Position numbers and translations under genes: made by a program | Notes under the pieces: generated by a model | The model's database searches: none | Seen by the model: the letters and a program-made list of their open reading frames with translations, nothing else | Told to the model about the DNA's origin: nothing | Source of the DNA: Scenedesmus sp. ARA3 | Taxonomy: Eukaryota > Chlorophyta > Chlorophyceae > Sphaeropleales > Scenedesmaceae | Length of the DNA: 64,000 bases | Assembly (NCBI GenBank): GCA_004335835.1 | Contig: RWJK01001419.1 | Location: forward strand, 62,001 to 126,000 | Direction of reading: 5' to 3' | Shown: piece after piece, positions 1 to 9,660 of the stretch | Position numbering within the stretch: position 1 is the stretch's first letter | Layout of the letters: every line of letters starts with the position of its first letter

Positions 1-2
1 AG

Positions 3-353
3 CAGGGAGCTGCAGCCGCTGCAGATGCTGCTGCTGGTGCCGCGGCAGATCAGGGGCTTGCTGGCAGTGCTGATGCTGCTGTGCTGGAAGTGCCGCCACC
101 AATGAACCTGGAGGGGGTGCCAGAGTCGGTTGCAGCCACGCTGCAGCACATTGTGACGCAGATGGACGCTCTGGTGGTGGCTGTTGGGGGCATGAACAGC
201 CGCCTGCTCACGCTGGAGGACAGGCTTGACAGGCTGGAGAGGCAGGNCCACAGGCAGGGCAGCAGCAGCAGCAGCAGTGGCAGCCGTTGGAGGCTGGCAT
301 GCAGCAGCAGCAGCAACGGCAGCAGCAGTAAGGTGGCCTCTTCATGTTTATAA
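3..353 (+). CDS. 3' end of an unknown coiled-coil protein (partial)
   Basis: The frame is open from the window edge to a TAA at 351-353, so this is the last exon, or part of it, of a gene that begins outside the window. It encodes an Ala-rich stretch, then a segment around MNLEGVPESVAATLQHIV and LLTLEDRLDRLERQ whose heptad-like leucine spacing suggests a coiled coil, then a Ser-rich tail. No catalytic motif is visible and I do not recognise the family. One base is undetermined (N at 247), directly after the coiled coil; if it hides more than one base the tail is read in the wrong frame. With one extra base there the tail becomes Gln-rich and stops at 329-331. A TGTAA at 743-747 is a plausible poly(A) signal. 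Confidence 0.6.
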   Translation, partial: QGAAAAADAAAGAAADQGLAGSADAAVLEVPPPMNLEGVPESVAATLQHIVTQMDALVVAVGGMNSRLLTLEDRLDRLERQXHRQGSSSSSSGSRWRLACSSSSNGSSSKVASSCL

Positions 354-742
354 TAGCATTGCATTGTGTTGTGGTCTGCATGGTGTGTGTGCTCCGAGAG
401 GTGCCTGAAAGCAGTATTAACACATATATATCCACTCAGTGCTGGTAGAGCCGCAGTGGCGAGATGTTGGATCATGTTGGCGCTGTGCCCTTCAAGCGGA
501 GCCGTCAGCTGGCACTGCAGCGTCAAGTTTCAAATGATGATCAGCCTATTGCACCCGGTATGCATGATGCTGATGTACGCTCATACATTGTCAGGTTCCT
601 TCTGTTTAAAAGTTAATCAAGGCATCTAGTACTCCTTACCTTTGCATCAGCCTGTTGGCATCACGCTTTATACAACCATTACATCAGCGGCTGGCGCATG
701 CTTCATGCACTGGGAATACACCCTTTACACCAGTTACTAAGC

Positions 743-747
743 TGTAA
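743..747 (+). terminator. Candidate poly(A) signal TGTAA
   Basis: TGTAA about 390 bases downstream of the stop at 353. TGTAA is the established chlorophyte poly(A) signal; use here is inferred from position. Confidence 0.5.
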
Positions 748-895
748 CCTTTTGAGCTGTTGAACACACGCTGTGCTCAGCGCAGCCAAAGCTAGGTGTA
801 GTCTCCCTGTGGCGGCCACGCTTACAATGCCATTGATCCCTTTAGTAACAAAACAATCACGAGCAACATATTGCACCTTGGCTCACAACTTGCAG

Positions 896-900
896 TTACA
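896..900 (-). terminator. Candidate poly(A) signal TGTAA for the hydrolase gene
   Basis: TTACA on +, reading TGTAA on -, about 70 bases downstream of the hydrolase stop codon. Confidence 0.55.
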
Positions 901-968
901 TCGTGCGCGCACTGTGGCACGCACCAGCCAGCAGTCTGTACAATCCCAGTAACAAACAGCGGGCGTGT

Positions 969-3293
969 TCATGGCTGGCGCCGGGAGCTGGCCATGTACT
1001 GCACTGAAAGCTGCTCAGCACCGCCACCGCTACCACCACCGCCAGTCGCTTGCCCTGGCATGGCAGCTGCCTCAGCGCCTGTGCTGCTGTCGCGTGCTGC
1101 GCGAACGCTTGCCATGGGCACCTGCTGCAGCCATGTCAGCAGCTGCTCGCTGACAGCGCTGGCCTGCGGCCCCAGCAGCATGTCGTGCGTGACGCCGTCC
1201 ATGAGCACCACATCAGCACCCCAGTACGCGCGCGCAGCAGACACCTGCGGCGGCAGCAGCAGTTGACGTGAGAGGAGTGGCAGCAGCAGCAGCAGTTGAC
1301 GTGAGATGTGTCGCGGCACACGGGCTGCGTGAGCTGCCGCGCACTTTGAAGTTGACACTGCCTAATATAGACACCTTACTGCAAAGGACACAACACCTGA
1401 TGAGCTGCATATCATGCAATCAAACTAGCATGCAGGTGCTATTGTACGGTTAGGACACAGCTGGAACAGCAGCACAGGGGGTTGGGTTGCTGACACACGA
1501 ACAGATGAGCCTACTCCGAGGCAGGCTGCCAGTCACTGACCTGGAAGGGCCGGATGATCCTGTCGGCCGCTCCTCCCAGCGCGAGCACTGGCGGCAGCTG
1601 CTGCAGTGCTGACGGCTCAGGCGCAGCTGGCTTCCAGGCACCAACCTCCTGCAAGAGCCAGGAAAGTATGCAACAGGACAAACTCAATAAGTGCCGTTGC
1701 ACACCAACATGACAAACACACTGCCACACAGCTGCTGTCACAGCGGACGTGTAGCAGCATCGTGGCACCAGGCGCAAGCAAACACAGCTGCAGCTGCGGG
1801 TGTTGCTGGCAACCGCCGCAGCAGCCATTGCACAACACTGTCTATATTTTACACGCGTGCTAAATGTTGGAGCCTGCAGGCGTACCTTCGTGACGTACGG
1901 CAGCACACTGCTGCTGCTCCTGACTGCCTCAAAGTGCTTCACTGCATCCTGCTCATCCATGCTGTCCTGCCACCAGCAGTACCTGCAGCAGCAAACAAGC
2001 ACAGACAGCAAGTAGCACACTAAGAAAGGTGACAGCTGCTGTGATAAACCTACAGCTGAAGTTCTGCGCACAGGCGAAATTAATCTATTCAGCATCAGGC
2101 AGCCACAACCACAGCAGAAGATGGCACGTCTGCTACTGCTGCAATACTGTGCTTGCTGCTGGTGCCCACCGTGCAGTGCCGATGTCGTTCAGGTGTGCGC
2201 AGCTGAACACGATGTACATCTGGTACAGGAACTCCGGCAGCCCCACATCAGCAATGAACTGCCCAAACGACATCACGGTGCCGGCACAGGCACTGGCCAG
2301 CAGCACAGCACCAGACAGGCTGGGTGCGGGCTCCGACAGATGCGGGAAGGCAGCACCACTGCTGCTGCTGCTGCTGCTGGATGTGGTGATGCTGGCGTCT
2401 GCTGCTGCACTTGATGGGAGAACGGCTTGCTGCTGCTGCTGGCGGTGCAGCTGGTGCAGATACTCCTGTACAAACATGCCGCCGAGGCTATGGCCCACCA
2501 GCACAGGAGGCGTGCTGAAGTTGCGGCTGCGGATAAAAGCTGCAATGTCTGCCACATTCAGCGCCAGAGGCACACCATGCGCAAACGGCTTGCTGCTGCT
2601 GCTGCTGGGTTGACTGGTCACGCCCTCAGCATCACCTGCAGCTGCTGCTGCCTGCTGCCGAGAGGCGCAGAGCTGGCTTGTGCCTTGCCCGCGTAAGCTG
2701 AGTGCGTATGCATCGTGGCCTGCTGCTGCTAGTGCAGGCATGAGGGAGTCCTGCCAGTACCAGGCAGCCCTAAACAAGCCATGAATCAGCACCACTGGAG
2801 GTTGCGGGCTGCTGTTGCTACTGCTGCTGGGTGGTTGTGCACGCATCTCCAGCACCTGAAAGATAGTGCCATCAGGTGAGGTCCAGGTGCTGTGCACTAC
2901 CTGGCTGCTGCTGCTGCTGCTAGCCTGGGCTGCACGTACAAGACTGCTCCTGCGGTTGCGCAGCCGGCGTTGCTGTGCCACACAGGATTTGGTTGGTGCT
3001 GGCGCAAGTGAGACAGTGCCTTTTGCTAGTCCTGTAGCTGAAGCATTCCAGCTGCTGCTGCTGGCTTGGCTGAGGGCCACACGCTGCGCGCTGAGAATGC
3101 TGCTACAGCGGCACAGATGGCCTTGGCATGCTGATACTGGCCACGAGTTGATGTTCCTCGATGTAGCCTGCAATCCAGGAGCCGCTGAGCGCTGCATGCC
3201 AACGCGTGGTGCCTGCAGGCAATGGTAGTAGAAGTGTGGAGCAGCATGTGGTGACTGCGGTGACTTATACAGCCATGCAGCAGGATGAGTCAC
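969..3293 (-). CDS. Alpha/beta hydrolase, probably plastid-targeted
   Basis: Four exons fit with consistent phase: 3293-2170, 1982-1886, 1648-1541 and 1244-969, giving about 534 residues. The catalytic triad of the alpha/beta hydrolase fold is visible: an oxyanion-side VVLIHGLF motif, the nucleophile elbow GHSLGG in exon 1, Asp in LGGAADRIIRP in exon 3, and His in GVTHDMLLGP in exon 4. The first 120 or so residues are Ser/Ala/Arg-rich with few acidic residues, which suggests a transit peptide; this is inference. Poly-Ser and poly-Gln inserts from CAG-type triplets interrupt the lid region. The family covers lipases, esterases and related enzymes, so the substrate cannot be named. The start is the first ATG of the long exon; a later in-frame Met is possible. 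Confidence 0.88.
1245..1305. repeat. Duplicated segment at a 3' splice site
   Basis: GCAGCAGCAGTTGACGTGAG occurs twice about 30 bases apart, within the last hydrolase intron and immediately before its acceptor on the - strand. Confidence 0.7.
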
Positions 3294-3913
3294 CTACATA
3301 AACAATTAAGTGCAAATATACCATTTTGATGTGCGACGGCAGCATGCAACCCTATTCTCTGAAGGCGCTAGACGGGTGTGGCTCACCAGTGCGTTCATGG
3401 CCTGTGCTGCTTCTCCTGGTACTGATTGATGTCTTAGAGTAAGAATTCAAAACGCTCACGACCGAGGTATGTACGCATCTGTACACTGACGTTATGGGGC
3501 GGGCGGAAATATCGTGTGGCACTTGTGTGGCTTACCGGTTGGTGTCGGGAACAGTGTGAGGTTTCACAGGTAGCGTCGCATGCACCCATACCACAGCGTG
3601 CTTAATCTGAGTGCCGACGACTCACGAGCAATTGAGCAAGGGGTGCACATCCGGCCAGCACACTTTCACTGTCAGTGATGCTGGTCAACTTCAGTCAACA
3701 GACACTGTCTGGCAGGGTGTCAGGTAGACACCGACCCCGCCTGCACAGCGCCTGTGACAGACAAGCCATATTGGGAAAGCAGTCTATTGTCTCCACCCTT
3801 GCACCCACTTTCGTGCAATCCATTCAGCCAGCGTCAACCAACAGATACACAATTGCAAACCTCGCATCACAATTTGTGTGTTACAAGACATCCCACTGTC
3901 CAAGGTAGCCGCA
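3294..3913. other. Intergenic: hydrolase promoter side and 3' end of the next - gene
   Basis: No gene seen. The part next to 3294 should contain the hydrolase promoter. The complement of TGTAA at 3881-3885 lies 30 bases beyond the stop of the G-patch gene. Confidence 0.5.
3881..3885 (-). terminator. Candidate poly(A) signal TGTAA for the G-patch gene
   Basis: TTACA on +, 30 bases beyond the stop codon at 3914-3916. This gives a very short 3' UTR if used. Confidence 0.45.
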
Positions 3914-4832
3914 TCACTCAGCACCAAGGCCTAACTGCCGCTCACGCCGCACTGCCTGCAGCGGCTCCGGCCTGCCCTGCCGCGCCCTGCCCAGCCCCTC
4001 ACCCTCCCGCCAGCCCCAACCAGCCAACAGCCTCGAGCCAATGCCCCGTGTATGAGCCTCAAAGCCAGCAAAGCTGCCATGCACATTGCCGACGGCTGCA
4101 TCTGCTGCTGCTGCCGCCGCAGCCTGGCCCTGGCCGTCTGCTGCTGCTGCTGCTGCCGAGCGCGACTCGCGCCGCTGGTTGCGCAGCTGCTGCTTCTTGG
4201 CCTTCTTCACTTGCTGAGCTGTCATGCCCAATGTAACGACCAGGCCAGGCGAGCCATCGTCTCCAGAGTCAGCATCATCATCGGCAGCAGCAGTCACAAC
4301 CGATATGCCCATCGGAGACATAGCTGCTGTTGCTGCTCCTATGGCAGGGCCCAAGGCTGTGTTTGGCGCTGTTAGGCGCTTCTCTAACTGCTGCTGACGC
4401 TGCTGCCGGCGCTGCTGCCGCTTCGCTGCTGCTGGGTTTGGTGCTGCCCTCAAAGCTGCAAACTTGTCCTCAAGCACCTGCAGCTGTTGACTACCCTGCC
4501 TGCTGCTGCCAGCCCCTGCTGCTGCATCCCCTGCTGCTTCTGCTCTAGCTTCTGCTGTGCTGATATCACCAGACTGCTGCTGCATACCCTCCTCCTGCTG
4601 TTGTACAAAGCCGAGGCCTGCACTAAAGCCTAGCCCAAAGTGCAAAGGTGCCCTATCGTACAAAGGAGCAGACGAACCTGCCCCTGCTGCTGCTGCTCCT
4701 GCTACTGTACAACCAGCCTCGGCAGCTGGCACTGCTGCTGCTGCTGCTGCTGGCGCTGCCTCTTGCACCAAACCCAGGCTAGCACCAGCTGTAGGCCAGC
4801 AGCGGCCCCGGTCTTCAAACCAAGCCGGCTCA

Positions 4833-4867
<35 letters not shown>

Positions 4868-5050
4868 AGACTGGCCTGAAGCTGCTGCTGCTGCTGCTGC
4901 TGGTGTCTGCTCGTCATCCAGCAGCAACGACTGCAAGAACTCACCCATCTCAGAGGCTGCTGCTGCTGCGCGTGCACTGCTGCCGGCAGCAGCATGATCA
5001 GCAGCAGCAGCTTCCGCCCGTGGCCCACTGCCTGCGCCTTCTTCTTGTGC

Positions 5051-5129
<79 letters not shown>

Positions 5130-7888
5130 GCTGCCGCTGCCGCTGCCTCCATGTCGCCGGGCCCGGCTAGTTCATCTGCTGCTGCTGCTGCCGCTGCTGC
5201 TGACGGCAAAATGGACACATGCTGCTGCACCTCATTGTTATCAGTGCGTGTGCTGCTGTGGTTGGGGTCGAGGGTGCCAGCAGACACAAAGGCCACTGGC
5301 TGCTGGAAAGCTGACTCAGCAGCCGCGGCAGCAGCAGCAGCTCCCCTGCTGCCTTGCCGCTGCGGGGTCCTGTCAACAGCAGAAGAAGTGATACGCCAGC
5401 AGCACAAGGAAGGTGAGCAATGGACACGACGGCAACTCAAGAAACCACCAGTAACGAAAGAAGCAGAGGGAATGCACAGGCTAAACACGGGCCCAAGCCC
5501 AGCTGAGCAGGCAGCACAAACAGCTAGCTTTGCAGGCCCATACCAATGACATGAGGCACATGACAGCTGTGACAGCTGCATCACCCCGTAGCGCAGTGCA
5601 GCACAACACGCGGACAGCTCGCCCGCGCATCCTCAGCCTACCTGCGCTGCCTGCTGCTGCCACCCTGCTGCCCTGCAGAACCAGCTGTTGCTGCTGCTGG
5701 CCGCTCGCCAGGCCCAGCTGCAATGGCAGCAGCGGTGATCTCCCGCGTGAGCTCAGCAGTCAACAGCACCTGCAGCTGTGCTGCTGCATCTGCTGCTGGC
5801 TTGCCTGTGTCGGGTGTAGAGGCAAGCAGCAGCGCAGTCCTGCCACTGCTGCTGCCGCCTTGCGCTGAGGCACGCACACCGTACAGTGTCGCCACGCAGC
5901 GTACGAATGCCTGGGGAACATGAGTCGTTGGGTGGGGTTGCAGCGGGCGGGCGGGTGGGAGGTCAGTGAAGCAGCGCCAGCAACAGTGTATCAGTGACAG
6001 AATCACGACAACACGCGTTGAGTAGCTCGGCATACAGGTGGATTGCCCGTCCTTCTCGCTGACGTAGCAACTAAGCTGTTTGCTGCACACCATAAACGCG
6101 CTAGTGCAATGCTTGCATGCTGTCTCTCTCGCACGTGTGCAAACAAGACACAACAAAAGCATCTCTAACTTGAAAACAGCTGCTGGTGCCGCACCACCAC
6201 CCACCTGCTTGTGCTTGCCGCAGGGAGGCAGCACCTCCATGTCGCCTCCCCCAAGCGCAAACCTCTCCACAGCCGCCAGCAGCGCCAGCGCGCCCTGCCC
6301 CTGCTGCCCGTGCCTCTCGCAGCGCTTGGCAGCAATCTTCTCCTTCCGCAGCCGCTTCTTCTCGCCTGGCAGCAGCTGACCATGCCGCGCACCTTTTGCG
6401 AGCGACTTCTGCTGCTGCCGGCACTGCTGGCGCTGCACAGCGTCGACGTCAGCCGCTGCGAGCGCAGCCGCGTACGCTGCCTTGGCAGCCGCAGCTGTCA
6501 CCTCGCATTCAAATGCAGGCGAGTCTGCAGGGAGATCTGCGGGTAGCATCCCTGCAGCGCCTGTCCTGCCGCTGCTGCTGCGAGAGGGTGCCTGCCGACC
6601 TTGCTGCTGCCGCCTGCGCCTGCTGCTGCCTGCGCCAGTGCCTGCATCCCCTGCACGTGCCTGCACAGGGAAACGCTGCTGCAATGTGAGGCTCTCCCAT
6701 ACTGCCATGGGCCTGCCCTGTGCATCTACAACCACTGCTGTAGACGCATCCAAGCTTGACAAGTCCAGCTGCTCGGGTGCGTCCTCATCGCTGCTGCTGC
6801 CACTGTCAGAGTAGTCACTACTGCTGCTGCTGCTGGCATCGCTGTCGAAGCTGTTGTTGCTGTCTCGCCGCATGTCACTGCCCAGGGCTCCTTCAAGAGC
6901 CTCATCCAGGCTCACAGCAGCAAAGCGGGCTGCAGCAGCGCCAGCAAAGCCCAGCCCAGGCCTGCTGCCCAGCTCTTCCCAGTCTTCACTGCCGCTGCTG
7001 TCCACATCAGCAGCGGCAGCATGCCTTCTGCTGCCCTGCTGAGTTGCTGCTGGCGCTGCTGCTGCTGCTGCTCCGTCTGGCTCCAAAGCCTCGCCGCTGT
7101 CATCATCATGCTGCAGCGGCATATGAGTACGTGAAGCTGATATAAGCTGGACCAACAGCAGCGCAGTGAAAGATGATCATGCTTCCTGAAGTGCGGACGA
7201 AGCTGCTGTGTGTCAGGCAAGGTTTTGCCACACATACGATGAAGGTGCTCAGCTGATGGCGTTGAAGATAGCAATAGTTGCTGCTGCTGCTGCTGCTGGC
7301 GGGCAAGCAGCTGCTGGTGATGGGCTTGCAGCCAGCCTGAAGGCTGTTCAATGGTGCCGGCGGTCCAAGGCCACCCTACCTGCTTGACATTGTCTAAGTA
7401 ATCACGCAGCTCATCGTCCAAAGAGTCTTCAGAAGCAAACAGCCGCTCTAGCTCTTCCTGTTGCAGCTGTTGAGGGTGGTTGCGCATGCCTGCAGCCCTG
7501 CTGCTGCTGACAGGTGCAGCTGCTGGCGCCCTGCTGGGCTTCCTGCCAAGATGCTCAGCAGCTCGTGATCGTGCGGGTGCACGTACTACAATACCACCGA
7601 TATGCAGGCCACCGGGCTCATCATCATCGCTGCTGCTGGCTTCCAGCTCCTGCAGAGTTCGGCAGAGGCATGTTGTCAGCATCGGAACAAGCATCCAAAG
7701 TGGTCGGTCTCGATCATGTGCTGCTCGAATACTGTGGATTTACACTCTCTCTGCTCGTGTATTGCGTTGCAGTGGTTGTTGGTGATGCTTACTTGTCGCA
7801 GGAGCACACTAGCTGCTGCCTCAACACCCACCTCAGCCAAGGAGTTCCCCTGTACGAAAGCCAACTGTTTCTGCTTCCTACGTCCCAT
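3914..7888 (-). CDS. SQS1-like R3H and G-patch domain protein
   Basis: Five exons close in phase: 7888-7793, 7649-7380, 7110-6205, 5910-5642 and 5369-3914, about 998 residues. The protein begins MGRRKQKQLAF, has acidic Ser/Asp-rich stretches, then an R3H-like segment near residues 425-470 (FVRCVATLYGVRASAQ), and ends in a clear G-patch (about 945-998) with GFEAHTRGIG, GWGWREGEGLG and LGLG. R3H followed by a C-terminal G-patch is the layout of yeast Sqs1/Pfa1 and of plant D111/G-patch proteins, which activate the DEAH helicase Prp43 in splicing and ribosome assembly; that role is inferred by family. Between the domains lie a poly-Ala run encoded by 25 uninterrupted CTG/CAG triplets and a poly-Gln run. 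The family assignment rests on domain order. Confidence 0.88.
5053..5127. repeat. (CTG)25 trinucleotide repeat inside coding sequence
   Basis: Twenty-five perfect CTG units on +, read as GCA (Ala) codons by the - strand G-patch gene. Interrupted CCG/CTG units follow, and a shorter CTG run at about 4837-4867 is read there as CAG (Gln). Confidence 0.95.
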
Positions 7889-8428
7889 GATACCAGCTTT
7901 AGATCGGACTGGTGCCACAGACCAAATATGCAAGCTGCTGCAGCTGTGGAAACGCACTGGGTGACTGATCACCCCATGAATAGCTGCGGTGACAACTTGC
8001 TGCTATAGTTCAGAGCATGCGCCAGCTAATAAGTGTGGTCTGCCATCACTAGGTGCTTGGTGCTCAGCATACAGCCTCTGAGGAGCTGACAACTGCTGAT
8101 TTTGGGTGCACCGACAAACCCTAGTGTCACACCAAGCCCAGGGTTTGATGCCACAAGTAACATGTGCCCTGGGCTGATGCCAAGGCACTTTTCTGCATCC
8201 CAGATCCTGTTCTCACGTCAGTGTCCCAATGCCTACTACATCACTGAGAGCTTGTGGCATAACATACATGCCTGCTGCGGCTCCCTGTGCTGTGCTGCAG
8301 CCAGATAGCTGTGTTGTCTCTGCAGTGCTTCAAAACCAGGCCACGCTGGACCATAAAGTACATAGATCTCCAAATTGGATCAACCACTGCTTCTGCTTTA
8401 GCTGCTGCTGCTGCTGCTGCTGGCCAGT
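7889..8428. other. Intergenic between two - strand genes
   Basis: Holds the promoter side of the G-patch gene and the 3' UTR of the small gene ending at 8429. I see no coding exon and no clear TGTAA on the - strand. Confidence 0.5.
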
Positions 8429-9115
8429 TCATTGCTGCTCCTTGGCTTTGCTGCAGCGCAGCTTGCCGCCTGCCAGCGTGTCCTGCAAGGCCCTGTCCAG
8501 GCCAGTGGGCTGCCCCGCAGTGCCAATCTTCTCGTTGGTGTAGCGGCTGACCTTGTTGGTCTTGCGCAGCGTCGCTATGGTGATGTCTGCGTCGCTGCGC
8601 AGGTAGAAGTTGCGGGCATGCACCTGCAGGCGGTGGCAGGCAACCCACATGTGTGAGCTTGCAGGAGCTCATCATGATGCTGGGTGGGTGCTGAGCAGCA
8701 ACCAAGGAGCACGACTACTCGTAGTACTCTGCAGAGCCTGCAGGTGTACGGCAACAAGCCAGTATCCTGTATTATATAGCCTGTGAGGAGGTGCGTCCAT
8801 ATCTGCACATACCTGTTCCTGCCGTATCACTGGTGTGACAATTTCGGCATGGCCACAGCTCAAGCGCAGAGGCGTGCCGGTGATAGGGTCACGCACGATG
8901 CCGTGCTGCTGGCTGTTGGCGGCTGTCAATGTGCTGCCGCTGATGGGGCTCTGTACATTCAAAAGGTCCCTCTGCAGCTCAACCTCCCCCATGGTTTTGC
9001 CATAGAAAGCGCTGCGCAAGCCGCTGGCACTGCTGCCTGCTGTCACACCCTTGAACGTGTCCGCGCCAAGCTGTAGCGTGTGCCGCAGACTGCCGGCACC
9101 TTGCTGCTGCGGCAT
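8429..9115 (-). CDS. Small unknown protein, two exons
   Basis: Two exons, 9115-8813 and 8623-8429, join in phase 0 at a GTATGT donor and a TGCAG acceptor, giving 165 residues. It starts MPQQQGAGSLRHTLQ and includes GIVRDPITGTPLRL and a basic segment NFYLRSDADITIATLRKTNK. There is no signal peptide, membrane segment or low-complexity run, which is unusual among its neighbours and suggests a compact, constrained protein. I do not recognise the family. The next gene downstream of its start, at 9661, points the other way, so the two may share a 545-bp promoter region. Confidence 0.72.
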
Positions 9116-9660
9116 TTTACTTGTGCTGCAGTTGAGAATCATTGCAACAAAGCAAGTAGTCCAAAATAAGTAATGCTTACAAGTATTAGCCCAAAAAAAG
9201 CACTGCTGAGGTGACAGGGGACCCTGGATGCAGAACTTGACCATCCAGTTACAGCTCATGTACAGCTGCAACTGCTGCTACTGTTTTTTCACGAGACAAA
9301 ACTACGCCTCTAAACGCAAAAGACAGCACAAACCTGATGCAGATAACGACCAAAGAGTGCCACCACTCCAATGCACGGGGGTCACTGCATTTTGTAGCGT
9401 GCTCTGCCTGGACCCCTTGACGAGTTGGACAATACAACGTAAGCGACTTGATTCGGTTTTCAAAACAAAAAAGGTGCTTTCTCGTCAGTAGAGAGGTGCT
9501 CTTAAACGGGCTTGAAAACTGTCAGTGTGTCATGACATCGTTATGCAGCTGAGCATTCTGACGGAGCAGCATGACCCAATTCATTGCTAGAGTTGCCTTC
9601 CCGGTTCTCTATGTTTTGGCTTTGTAGGACACTGTGCGCCGATCGCGCCAGAGTTGCTGG
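9116..9660. other. Divergent promoter region
   Basis: Lies between two start codons facing away from each other (9115 - and 9661 +). No coding exon or conserved element was identified. Confidence 0.5.

Larger units (their letters stand above)
354..968. other. Convergent 3' UTR interval
   Basis: No coding sequence seen. This stretch lies between the stop of the + gene ending at 353 and the stop of the - strand hydrolase at 969. It holds one candidate poly(A) signal for each: TGTAA on + at 743-747 and its complement at 896-900. Confidence 0.6.
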
